Positions 8,116 to 16,688 of a stretch of DNA of 64,000 nt are shown one piece after another (the first letter of the stretch is position 1; every line of letters starts with the position of its first letter). The DNA lies in the NCBI RefSeq assembly GCF_028736035.1, contig NZ_CP117866.1, positions 3,596,001-3,660,000 of the forward strand, in the 5' to 3' direction. The DNA comes from Streptomyces sp. T12. GTDB lineage: Bacteria > Actinomycetota > Actinomycetes > Streptomycetales > Streptomycetaceae. The translations under genes and the position numbers were made by a program. The notes under the pieces are model-generated. The model was not told the origin of the DNA. It saw nothing but the letters and a program-made list of their open reading frames with translations, and ran no database searches.

Positions 8116-8958
8116 ATGGACGACATCCTGGGGACCTTGCGCGCCGTCCTCGCCGAGCGCAGCCGCGATCTACCCGACGACGACTTCCGGCTGCGCAGCC
8201 TGTGGAGCGTGGACTACCGGTCTCAACCCTCCGACTACGAACGGTTCATGGTCTACAGCTTCGTACTGGCGCAGACCGTCCGGCAGGGCTGTTGTTACGC
8301 CGACTTCGGCTCTGTGAGGATCGGCGAGGGCAGTGACGGGCTCATAGGAAAGGACGCGCGCCTGGTGCGTGGCAGCACCCGAGAAGAGGACATCGCCATC
8401 CTGGACGCCGCGTTCGGCGCGCTGCCCCGCACCCCGGCCGAGGTCCTCACCGTTGACGGGCCGCCGGAGGAGAAGGCGCTGGCCAGGGCGCGGACCGTGG
8501 TCGGTGAGACGATGCGGCTGCTGAACCGCTCGCCAGGCCGTAAGGTCGCCCAGATCGGGGTCATGGGAAATCTGATCCACCACCTCCAGCGTGAGGACGT
8601 CGACCTCACTGCCAGCGACTTCGACCCCCACCTCATCGAGAACGGCATCCTCGGCGTCCCGGTGTACTCGGGTGACGAGAGCGCACGGCTGGTCGCGGAG
8701 AGCGACGTGGCGCTGGTGTGTGGCGAGACGTTGGCCAGCCACACCCTGGAGGAACTGGTGGAGACCGCCGCGGAGCACAACACCCGCCTGGTGGTCTTCG
8801 CCGTGACCGGATGCCACTTCGCGCAGGAGTACTGCGGGACGTTCGGCATCGACACGGTCATGGCCGAACCTCAGCCCCAGTACCTCTTCCAGGGCCCCTC
8901 GACCCTGGAGATCTATCGGAAGGACGCCCTCGGGCGCACCCCCCACGGCCGGCTCTGA
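8116..8958 (+). CDS. DUF364-like Rossmann-fold protein
   Basis: This 280-residue protein has a C-terminal Rossmann-like half (from about residue 140; GRKVAQIGVMGNLIHHL, ASDFDPHLIENGI, LVCGETLASHTLEEL). It resembles the DUF364 family, annotated in Pfam as a putative heavy-metal-chelation domain. The ATG at 8116 is preceded by GAAAGAG; upstream codons overlap the radical SAM gene and are not needed. It starts 28 bases after the radical SAM stop, so the two are probably co-transcribed. Its function is not established. A cofactor- or metal-handling partner of the radical SAM enzyme is one guess, and an enzyme acting on its product is another. Confidence 0.7.
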   Translation: MDDILGTLRAVLAERSRDLPDDDFRLRSLWSVDYRSQPSDYERFMVYSFVLAQTVRQGCCYADFGSVRIGEGSDGLIGKDARLVRGSTREEDIAILDAAFGALPRTPAEVLTVDGPPEEKALARARTVVGETMRLLNRSPGRKVAQIGVMGNLIHHLQREDVDLTASDFDPHLIENGILGVPVYSGDESARLVAESDVALVCGETLASHTLEELVETAAEHNTRLVVFAVTGCHFAQEYCGTFGIDTVMAEPQPQYLFQGPSTLEIYRKDALGRTPHGRL

Positions 8959-8965
8959 ACCTCGC

Positions 8966-9490
8966 ATGGGCATTGGCGGCGTCGTGCTCCTTGCCGTCGC
9001 GGGCCGGTCGGTGCTCCCGGTGCTGCGTGGCGGGGCCCGTGTGTGGCGCACCGTGCTGTGCGAGGGGATCGGCGAACGGGCGCTGCCCCATGCCCGTCGG
9101 GTGGGGGCCAGCGCAGTGTGCACAGTCGGCGTCGCGCTCGTCGTCGCGGGCTCATCGCCGGTGCGGCGTACGCCATTTACTCCTACAGCGCCGGACGCCT
9201 CATCCGCCGTGGGACCCTGTCGCGTTCCGTGATGGGAGCGGTGTTCGGTCTGGGCGGGTTGATGCTCGTCCCGGTGCTACTCTTTGGCGCCGATGACACC
9301 GGCGTACTGCCTCTTCGGCCGGGGCTTGCTCCTTGTGGCGGCTAGCACGGCGGCCACGCTGATCCTGGTCGAGCCGGTGACGGCCGCGGTAATGAGCGTG
9401 GTGGTGGCGGACGAGGGTCTCACTCCGATCGGCTGGGGCGGGATCGTCTTGGTCGGTATCGGATTACTCATCCTCGACGACCGTAAGTAA
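8966..9490 (+). pseudogene. Broken EamA/DMT-family transporter gene
   Basis: Pieces of an EamA-type permease appear in successive frames: a first part about 9000-9150, GAAYAIYSYSAGRLIRR and GLGGLMLVPVLLF about 9160-9290, then YCLFGRGLLLVAASTAATL through PVTAAVMSVVVADEGLTP to the stop near 9490. At least one or two frameshifts separate them, and the N-terminal half is missing or unrecognisable. An in-frame TTA is also present near 9461. It looks like a recently decayed exporter left inside the cluster. Confidence 0.7.
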
Positions 9491-9560
9491 CGTCGGCCAT
9501 GCCTGATCGATCCCAACAGGCAGTCCCCTGGACCAACATGAGACAAGGACGAGGAGCGCG

Positions 9561-9908
9561 ATGACGGCCACCGAGTCGGAGAAGATCGACGCCGAACAAT
9601 TCTTCGCCTGTGAGCTGCGGGTGGGGCGGGTGGTCGAGGTCGAGGACTTCCCCGAGGCCAGGAAGCCGGCGTACAAGGTGGCCGTCGATTTCGGTCCCGC
9701 GGGCGTCTTGCACACGAGCGCCCAGGTCACCCACTACGACCGGGAGGCCCTCAAGGACCGACTGGTCGTTGGCGTGGTCAACCTCAAGCCCAAACGGATC
9801 GCGGGTTTCCGGAGCGAGTTCCTGCTGCTCGGGTCGTACGATGCCGAGGGTCGGGCTCAGCTCCTCGTTCCGGCAGATGGGGCGATGCTCGGCGACATTG
9901 TGGGTTGA
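9561..9908 (+). CDS. csaA: CsaA-like tRNA-binding-domain protein
   Basis: The 115-residue protein is a single OB-fold tRNA-binding domain (LRVGRVVEVEDFPEARKPAYK, TSAQVTHY, LVVGVVNLKPKRIAG), the full family length. An AGGACGAGGAG stretch precedes the ATG. CsaA proteins are small homodimeric tRNA-binding or chaperone-like proteins outside biosynthetic pathways. Its flanks are a broken transporter and a Tn3 remnant, so it is probably a passenger. A role in tRNA-dependent chemistry with the island's GNAT-like protein is only a possibility. Confidence 0.85.
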   Translation: MTATESEKIDAEQFFACELRVGRVVEVEDFPEARKPAYKVAVDFGPAGVLHTSAQVTHYDREALKDRLVVGVVNLKPKRIAGFRSEFLLLGSYDAEGRAQLLVPADGAMLGDIVG

Positions 9909-10079
9909 GACGGCATCGGCTTGACGATGTCCTGCACGTGGGCGGGTCGGACAGCTCCAGCAGTCGCACCGGACGGGCGGCTTCGGGGCCGCGCAGGCCG
10001 TCAGGCGGGCGCGGCCGTTCCGCTGCGCCCCCTTACCCAAGTTCGTCGTCGATGTATCGACGGACTGTACGGCGGCAGG

Positions 10080-10480
10080 TCAGGCCGCCTGGTCGTAGCC
10101 GTCGCCGCCGGCGCTCTCGCCGCACAGCCGGCTGAAGTCACCAGCGCGGTCTTCTCCTGCACGACGGGGTCGTTGTGCACGTACTGCGCCTGCGCCGTGG
10201 GCCGGTAGAAGGTGAGGTCCCGCCAGTTTCCGGATCCTGGGCATCAGATCGAAGCCCAGCAGATGGGCCAGGGCGAACACGGGGAAGCTCTGGCCCTGGG
10301 TATCACGCTGGTCTCGGACAGCAGGTTGTTGAGGTACGTATCCATGTGAGTGCCGTCCGCGGCGGTCGTGGAACCGTCGCCCCACGCCTGCGAGATGTCC
10401 AGGCGGGCGTGCCCCGGCGCAGCCGCAGCGACACGCGAAGATCCCGCCCGGCACCCACCGGGACAAACAGGGATGAACCA
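10080..10480 (-). mobile_element. Tn3-family transposase remnant
   Basis: The minus strand shows Tn3 transposase fragments split by frameshifts: DTYLNNLLSETS (about 10320-10350), then QGQSFPVFALAHLLGFDLMPRIR (10230-10300), then DLTFYRPTAQAQYVH (about 10160-10215). No start, catalytic triad or terminal repeats remain. The rest of 9909-10486 holds nothing else that I can recognise. Confidence 0.65.
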
Positions 10481-10486
10481 ATCAGG

Positions 10487-11761
10487 TCAGCTGTCCGCCG
10501 AAAGCACGAAGCTCTCAGCTGCCTGAATCAGCGACTCGACGACCTCTTCCGGAAAATAGTTCTCGTTGTAATAAACAACGATCTGCGGGTCCGCTCCATC
10601 CAGTTCCCACCTGAATTGAACGGTTTGCGGCCAAGTCACCTCGCCCGGCACATAAAGCGGCACGATTTCCGCCTTCGTTCCGACAAGAAGTGACTCTGAC
10701 TCCCCGAAGGTCACCGTCCGCTTGTCGAGGACCACGTTCACCCCGGCTTGCCGGTCCACGGACGCCAGTTCCTCATTCCAGAGCCTTCCGGCGGGCCGGA
10801 GCGGGAGCATGTACTCGAACACGTCGAGGGTATGAGAAAAGACTTCGCGAACCGTTTCCAGCGGACTGCGCGACCCCGCGGCCAGCTGCAGGGGAACCAT
10901 CTGGACGAACAGGCCGGCGATATCGGCTGTACCCGGCAGCACGCGCCCGTGAAAAGGGGTCGTGGCCCCCACGGTCGGCGCGCCGCTCACCTCTTGCAAA
11001 CCTGCCAGCACAGCGGAGGCCACCGTTACGAACGATGTCGCCCGGGCACGTTTCGCGATGTCGAGTACTCTCGCCTTCGCGTCCGCCGGCAACGCGTGAT
11101 GCACCGCCGTGAGCCTGGATTTGCCTTTCGCTTCACATGCGATCGGAAAGGCGGGCGGAAACGTTCCGAAGCGCTCGGTCTGGGAGCGCCAGAACGCTCT
11201 ACGCTCCTCACCCCATGCACTGGACAGCTCGCGGCGCTCAAGCAACGTAAAGTCGTGATACGCGTTCTTCTCGACCTTCTCGGGGACGCTCGCCCCTTGA
11301 GTGGCGCGCTCATAGAACTCGCCGAAATCTGCCATGAGACGCTTCCACGTCTTCTCATCGACGATGATGTGGTCCAGCACTATCGCGAGGAGGTGCCTGC
11401 GCTCGTCGCGCTGCACGATCGCGATGCGCGACAACCCCACGCCGGCGAGGTCGAAGGGGGTCGTGATCCGGCGTACCGTCTTGAGCGCCTCCGTGTCCGT
11501 ATCGGCGGTGTAGAACTCCACCTCCCCCAACACGTCTTCGTACGTGCATGCTTCGTCCGGCGAGACGTAGGCCCGGCGCAGCACGTCATGACTCAGACAG
11601 ACGCCCCGCCACGCCTCACGAACGGCGGCGATGTCCAGCTCCCCGGTGAGCCACAGCACGCAATAGACAAGATTGTGCCTGTCCGCGAACTCCCCCGACA
11701 GCCGGGCCATCTCGGCGAGTGATGTCGGACCCCGCGTGACCTCAGTCCGGCCCACAGTCAT
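10487..11761 (-). CDS. Stand-alone condensation-domain protein 1 with variant active site
   Basis: The 424-residue protein has the length of a single NRPS condensation domain. The usual HHxxxDG motif is DHIIVDE (130-136). The catalytic second His and the structural Asp are kept, but the first His is Asp and the Gly is Glu. ATG at 11761 is preceded by GGAGG at 8 bases. It lies 148 bases downstream of a second free C domain. Possible roles are amide or ester bond formation, or transfer to a non-standard acceptor, between the discrete carriers of this island. Confidence 0.82.
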   Translation of the reverse strand: MTVGRTEVTRGPTSLAEMARLSGEFADRHNLVYCVLWLTGELDIAAVREAWRGVCLSHDVLRRAYVSPDEACTYEDVLGEVEFYTADTDTEALKTVRRITTPFDLAGVGLSRIAIVQRDERRHLLAIVLDHIIVDEKTWKRLMADFGEFYERATQGASVPEKVEKNAYHDFTLLERRELSSAWGEERRAFWRSQTERFGTFPPAFPIACEAKGKSRLTAVHHALPADAKARVLDIAKRARATSFVTVASAVLAGLQEVSGAPTVGATTPFHGRVLPGTADIAGLFVQMVPLQLAAGSRSPLETVREVFSHTLDVFEYMLPLRPAGRLWNEELASVDRQAGVNVVLDKRTVTFGESESLLVGTKAEIVPLYVPGEVTWPQTVQFRWELDGADPQIVVYYNENYFPEEVVESLIQAAESFVLSADS

Positions 11762-11909
11762 TTCTTTACCTCCGTATGAGCCGAGAAGGGCGACAACGGT
11801 ACCGAAATACGCAGCGCGGGGGTCGGCTGGGTGATCGGCCCCCACGGCTGCCAGAGCACACCCGGAGAAGCTGATCGGGTCATGTCTCCACCCTCCATGG
11901 ATCAGGTTG

Positions 11910-13109
11910 TCAGGATTGCCGTGCGGGAAAGCACGAGAACGCTTCCGTGAGCCGATGGTGCCAGCGGGTACCGAGGTCCTGGGCCCCGTAGCCGGTCCCC
12001 TCGTCCACCATGAGATCGAGCCCGATCTCGTGCTCACGGACCGCCGCACCAGCGGTGAACGCCGACATCGGCAGGTTGTGGCCACACCGCAGCGAGACCT
12101 CGACAGCCTCGATCCCCGCGATGTTCACGCTGCCCTCGGTCGCGATCGTGTAGACGAACATCCCCGCGACCGAGCCGGAGAAGGCAGATCCGAGCCCTGC
12201 GAGCGAGACGAACGGCACATCCGCATGGTCGATCTCCAGATACCAGTCGTCGAGGAAGTCGTCCATCGCCTCGAGCAGGCTGCGTGGTCCGGTCAGGTCG
12301 AGCGAGATGGCGGTGTTCAGGAAACACCCGGTGACATCGGAGAACGCTTCGTTCCGCCGTCCCCACGGGTAAGCGACGGCGGTTGCCTCGGCCCCCGTGA
12401 CGTCGCGCAGAGCGCGGTGGAGCGAGAAGAGGGCGTACGGGAAGTAGGAGCCACGGATGGTGCTCGGGCTGGCGACGGCCGGGAGGTCGATGATGGGGAC
12501 GACCTCAGAGGGCACCTTCGCCGCCCTCTCGGGAAGCTCTCCGTGGAAGTTCTTCAGGCGGTCCGCCCAGAAGGCGACTCCGCGCCCGCCTGCCGCGGCG
12601 CTCTCGGACTCGGCTCTGTCCCGGACAGCGGCCTCGAAGCGCTCCCATTGCCCGTCATCGGCAGGCCCCGGGGCAGCCAACTGCTGGATCATGATGTCCT
12701 GCGACGTGCCGTCGACCAGTGCGTGGTCGAAGACCAGCAGCAGATAGTCGGCGTCGTGGGAGCGTACGAGATGTGCCGCCATCGCGGCACCGTCCAGAGA
12801 GGCTTCGAATTCATCGACCACCGTCACGGAAAGTCTGATGACGGCCTCTTCGTCCTCCGCCTGCACTTCGGCGAAGTCATACGTAGCCGAATACCGTTCC
12901 TGGTACGCCTCGCCACGGGAAAACCCCATGCGATAGGACAGCGTAGGATTCCGGAGCATGATCGAGTGCAGGACCCGATTCAGATCGACGGCTGACAGGA
13001 CAGAGGGCGGCATACGAAAGAGCCTGTGTATAGAGATTCGCTGACCGGTGCGTTCCGTCGTTAGCGCGAAGCCAAGTTGCGTGCTCAGCAACGGGAGCCT
13101 GTCCGCCAT
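11910..13109 (-). CDS. Stand-alone condensation-domain protein 2
   Basis: The 399-residue protein is condensation-like with active-site motif DHALVDG (128-134): catalytic His and Asp present, first His replaced by Asp. The GHNLPMSAFTAGAA stretch and divergent C-terminal half suggest kinship with free C domains and acyltransferase-like members. ATG at 13109 follows GAAAGGGG. Together with the next C domain it gives two amide-forming steps outside any module. Which carrier serves as donor is unknown. Confidence 0.78.
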   Translation of the reverse strand: MADRLPLLSTQLGFALTTERTGQRISIHRLFRMPPSVLSAVDLNRVLHSIMLRNPTLSYRMGFSRGEAYQERYSATYDFAEVQAEDEEAVIRLSVTVVDEFEASLDGAAMAAHLVRSHDADYLLLVFDHALVDGTSQDIMIQQLAAPGPADDGQWERFEAAVRDRAESESAAAGGRGVAFWADRLKNFHGELPERAAKVPSEVVPIIDLPAVASPSTIRGSYFPYALFSLHRALRDVTGAEATAVAYPWGRRNEAFSDVTGCFLNTAISLDLTGPRSLLEAMDDFLDDWYLEIDHADVPFVSLAGLGSAFSGSVAGMFVYTIATEGSVNIAGIEAVEVSLRCGHNLPMSAFTAGAAVREHEIGLDLMVDEGTGYGAQDLGTRWHHRLTEAFSCFPARQS

Positions 13110-13201
13110 GTGTGCCCCTTTCGGCCACGACAACGGCCCTGCCGACCGCATGAAGAATCTGGTTCAGATTACTGACGCAGGAGCCTCTGAAGTCCTAACA
13201 G

Positions 13202-13534
13202 CTAACAGGAGGAGGGATGCGGCCGGGAGGCGGTGGCTCCGCGGCGAGGTACTTGAGCATCCGCAGGAACGTGCAGCGAATCGCCGATCTGGGGCAGCAT
13301 GCCCGCGATGACGAACACGTCGGTGCCGATGAGGACTTTGTGTTGGCGATCGAGCCGGTCAGGCGAGCGACCGCGGTACATAAGTGGCCCCCAGCGAAAT
13401 CCCGGGTTTGGAACGACGCGGTGGTGTGCTGGGCCCAGGCGCGCGCCGCCGGGTCCGTTCCGCCGAGGCTCAGCAGTGCCTCCAGGAGGGCGGCCTCCTC
13501 GCTTGCCAGGCGGCGCGTTCGCGCGCTCCGTCAT
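13202..13534 (-). pseudogene. Fragment of an MFS transporter gene
   Basis: About 30 residues near 13258-13339 (GTDVFVIAGMLPQIGDSLHVPA) resemble the first transmembrane segment of a drug:H+ MFS antiporter. The rest of the frame is not transporter-like. The 440-base gap between the C-domain gene and the A-PCP gene holds only this trace. Confidence 0.45.
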
Positions 13535-13549
13535 GTGCGGTGGGAAGGG

Positions 13550-15313
13550 TCATGCGGCAGTTCGTCCCCTGATCAGCGCGATGACCGATTCCACCGTAGG
13601 CTCGGACAGGAACTCCTGCACGGACACCTGGACTTGGAAGCGCTGATGGATGCGGGTGACAGCCAGCGCGGCGGAGAGCGAGGTGCCGCCCAGGTCCATG
13701 AAGTGCCGGTCGGGTGGTATGTCGGCAACGCCAAGCACCGTCGACAAGATACCGGCGACGGCCGACTGCATATCGGCGGCTTCCGGGAGCGGCCCGGCGC
13801 CGTCACGAGCATCGCCGGGGGCCGGCAGGCGGCGGCGATCGATCTTCCCGTGTGGGGAGAGCGGCAGTTCGGACGCGTGAACCACGTGGTGAGGAACCAT
13901 GTAGTCGGGCAGCAACTGTGCTGCATGTGCGCGTAGTTCGCTGGTCTCCAGTGGGCTGCTGCCCGGCTCAGGCACTACATGAGCGACCAGCCTGCGTTCC
14001 TCGCTGTCGGGCGGCGTCCAGGCCACCACGGCACACTCCCGGACGGCGGGGTGGCGGAGCAGCGCTGCCTCGACGTCACCGGGCTCGACCCGGAATCCGC
14101 GGATCTTGAGCTGGCCGTCGGCCCGGCCCAGATACTCCAGGGCTCCGTCGGGCCGCTCGCGCACGAGGTCACCGGTGCGGTACGCGCGTACGGTCCGTCC
14201 CTCGATCTGTACGGTACGGAACCGCGCCTCCGTCTGCTGTGGATCACCCACATACCCGCGGGCGAGACCGACCCCTGTCACCCACAGCTCGCCGCCCTCC
14301 TCCTGCGGGATGACATGGGCCGTCATGCCAGGCAGCGGCCGCCCGATGGGGGGAAGGTCGGGCCAGGAGTGCGAAGGACCGGTGAGGGTATGGGCGAGGG
14401 CGACATGGGTCTCCACCGGCCCGTAGTGGTTGTGCAGACGCGCCGCGGGCAGCCGTCGGAACAGTTCCCGGACGGCAGGCGTGATCTGCAGCGCCTCTCC
14501 CGCCACTGCCACTTCGCGCAACGCGCCGGGCACTATGCCGAACTCGACGGTCAGTTCCGCCAGTCGACGCAGCGCCACGGGCGGCAGGAAGATCCGCTGG
14601 ATCTCCCATGCACGGCACAGCTCCCACACACGCTGCAAGTCGACGCGTTCGGCGTCTGACGGTATGTACAGGCAGCCCCCACTGCACCAGGCTGTGAACA
14701 CCTCCTGGACGAATATGTCGAAGCCGAGCGGGGCGAACATCAGCGTGCGCAGTGGTTCGGGGGACGTACTTGCCAGCGTCCACTCGATCAGATTGTTCAG
14801 GCACCGGTGCGGCAAGGAAACCGCCTTGGGCCCTCCGGTGGACCCGGACGTGAACACCACGTAAGCGGGATCCTCGCCGCCCGGCTCCGTCCGGCCAGGT
14901 GCCGGGGCATCGTGCGCGGAGCCGGCAGCGGGGTCCTCCTGGAGAGGGAGCACGACAGGCCCGTCCGGCACGTCCGGGAGCCGCAGACCCGGCTCGACCA
15001 ACGCGAACCGGGCACCGCAACGCTCCCACATGTGCTGGATGCGCTCCGCCGGATAATGCGGATCCACCACGCAGAAGGCCCCGCCCGCCCGGAGCACGGC
15101 AAGGACAGCTACGCCGAGTGCAATTCCGCGGGAAGCCTGGACAAGCACGACGTCGCCGGGGCGCACCCCGTGTCGCGTCAGGCGACCGGCCAAGTCGGCG
15201 GACCTGCGGTCGAGTTCGGCATAGTTGAGCCTGCCGTCGGGTGCGACCAGCGCGGCTGCCAGAGGGTGGCGCTGTGCCTGGGAGGCGATCAACTCAACTA
15301 CTCGGCTGGGCAA
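13550..15313 (-). CDS. Adenylation-carrier didomain NRPS protein
   Basis: The 587-residue A-PCP protein has FTSGSTGGPKA, YGPVET, YRTGD, KIRGFRVEPGDVE and HGKIDR, with carrier site LGGTSL (Ser about 545). The pocket residues read D-I-Q-F-A-A-H-V-A-K, from an FDIFVQE core motif. I do not recognise this code; a His at position 322 and Gln at 239 are unusual and suggest a non-standard, perhaps polar or aromatic, substrate. The TTG start at 15313 follows GGAGAGG and overlaps the end of the thioesterase-like gene by 16 bp, so both are translated together. Confidence 0.88.
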   Translation of the reverse strand: MPSRVVELIASQAQRHPLAAALVAPDGRLNYAELDRRSADLAGRLTRHGVRPGDVVLVQASRGIALGVAVLAVLRAGGAFCVVDPHYPAERIQHMWERCGARFALVEPGLRLPDVPDGPVVLPLQEDPAAGSAHDAPAPGRTEPGGEDPAYVVFTSGSTGGPKAVSLPHRCLNNLIEWTLASTSPEPLRTLMFAPLGFDIFVQEVFTAWCSGGCLYIPSDAERVDLQRVWELCRAWEIQRIFLPPVALRRLAELTVEFGIVPGALREVAVAGEALQITPAVRELFRRLPAARLHNHYGPVETHVALAHTLTGPSHSWPDLPPIGRPLPGMTAHVIPQEEGGELWVTGVGLARGYVGDPQQTEARFRTVQIEGRTVRAYRTGDLVRERPDGALEYLGRADGQLKIRGFRVEPGDVEAALLRHPAVRECAVVAWTPPDSEERRLVAHVVPEPGSSPLETSELRAHAAQLLPDYMVPHHVVHASELPLSPHGKIDRRRLPAPGDARDGAGPLPEAADMQSAVAGILSTVLGVADIPPDRHFMDLGGTSLSAALAVTRIHQRFQVQVSVQEFLSEPTVESVIALIRGRTAA

Positions 15314-16098
15314 CGCTCTGTCCTCTCCTTCGTGTCCGACGCAAGCGGAAGGCCCAGCGCCTCGAGGACCGCGGCACGCGTCTCCTCGGCCCTGAGCAGT
15401 TCAAACCGGTCGCAGCTCAAGCGCAGTGCGCGCTGGTGCCCGGCAGTGCAGGCGTAACCGGCCGGGTCGGCGTCCGCGGAGTCGACGCGCAGCACATGCC
15501 CCTCCCAGGTCGGAGTACGGGAGTGGTGGGCCGCCACCAGATGGCTCAGCCAGTCCGTGTACGCACTGACCATCTGCGTGGCGCTTGCCGCGATCTCCGT
15601 CTCGTTGGCGCCTGCCGCACGTAGCGCCGCATGGGCCTGGCGGGCCAGTTCGCCGGTGAGGTCGGCGACGAAGCGCTCCGGGGCCTCGGCCAGTGTGTCG
15701 GCGTCGACGAGCTCGCTCAACTCCTGTTCGTCCAGCTGGACGCCGAGTCCGGCGAGCCGCGCGCGGTATTCCGCCGTGATCGATTCCAGCGACGTGCCCT
15801 CGGGGTCGAACAGCATGATCACCGGTGGCTCCCCACCCAGGGCGGCGGCCACCTCGAAGGCAAGCGGCGCCGAGGCGCAGTATGCGGCGACCGCCGCGAC
15901 CGGGCCCGTCCCGGCCGGCACGTTCGCCAACAGGCGGGCCGCGTAGGCCGCGCCGCTCACCGCCCTCGGCAGGTGGGCGCTCAGCAGGTCCTGGACTCGC
16001 ACCCCGTGCCGCTCCAGGGACAGTTCGTCGATCCGGGCCTCCTTCCGGTATCCGGGATAGTCGAGTGCGAGAACCACAGGGCGTTCGCTCTGGTCCAT
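15298..16098 (-). CDS. Thioesterase-like alpha/beta-hydrolase with Cys in the nucleophile position
   Basis: The 266-residue protein has the TE-like core AVAAYCASAPLAFEVAAAL, where the GxSxG nucleophile position is Cys74 and the flanking glycines are Ala. A catalytic-type Asp follows (MLFDPEG, Asp98). In the C-terminal block that normally carries the catalytic His, the sequence is CDRFELL, with Arg231 where His is expected; a nearby His221 might substitute. Cys-nucleophile TEs are known for strained-ring release (ObiF1 in obafluorin, SulM in sulfazecin). The altered triad makes this either a specialised transferase or cyclase, or a non-hydrolytic scaffold. ATG 16098 follows AAAGGAA. Confidence 0.72.
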   Translation of the reverse strand: MDQSERPVVLALDYPGYRKEARIDELSLERHGVRVQDLLSAHLPRAVSGAAYAARLLANVPAGTGPVAAVAAYCASAPLAFEVAAALGGEPPVIMLFDPEGTSLESITAEYRARLAGLGVQLDEQELSELVDADTLAEAPERFVADLTGELARQAHAALRAAGANETEIAASATQMVSAYTDWLSHLVAAHHSRTPTWEGHVLRVDSADADPAGYACTAGHQRALRLSCDRFELLRAEETRAAVLEALGLPLASDTKERTERCPAE

Positions 16099-16233
16099 GG
16101 GCGAGTTCCTTTCTCTGCTGGTGAATTCGCCAGCGCATCGTCATGCGGCCGTGACCAGCACACTCACTTGATCATCAAGACTTTGAAACCGCCCTGCCGG
16201 CGGACCCAGTGACTGGGAGACTCATACACCTTG

Positions 16234-16482
16234 CTAAGCCTGGGAGCTGTCGATGAATGCCGACAGACTCTGCGGCGAGGCGTGCGCGAAGAGGTCGCGC
16301 AGCCGGACGTCCACACCGAGGACGTCGTAGACCTTGCCGACGATCTGAAGGAGGTGCAGGGACGTGCCGCCGCTGTCGAGGAGGTCCGAGGTCTCGTCGA
16401 GTTCCTCCTTCCCAAGGACTTCGCGCCAGATCTCCGTGAGTGCGGCTGTGCGGTCCGAGACGTTCTGGTATTCGGTCTTCAT
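16234..16482 (-). CDS. Free-standing carrier protein
   Basis: The 82-residue single carrier domain has the phosphopantetheine motif DSGGTSL (Ser41). ATG 16482 follows AAAGGAGCT. It lies between the A-T-C synthetase and the thioesterase-like gene. Because the synthetase ends in a condensation domain with no downstream PCP, this protein is the most natural acceptor carrier for that domain. It still needs to be aminoacylated in trans, possibly by the A-PCP protein encoded nearby. Confidence 0.85.
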   Translation of the reverse strand: MKTEYQNVSDRTAALTEIWREVLGKEELDETSDLLDSGGTSLHLLQIVGKVYDVLGVDVRLRDLFAHASPQSLSAFIDSSQA

Positions 16483-16688
16483 ACTTGGCAGCTCCTTTGA
16501 TCGTCATTACCGAAGAGGTCTGGGCACATGCTTGCGCGGAGAGTTCGGCGTAGGCCGGCGTCGCGGATCCTGATGTGAGTGCGACGGCGTCCGGGCGGGT
16601 GCAGACCTTGGGCATTCGCGTTGCCCAACTCCTCGTTTACTGCGAGGCTCGCACCGTCTCGGCGAAGCGCTCCGTCAGCTGCCCCTGC

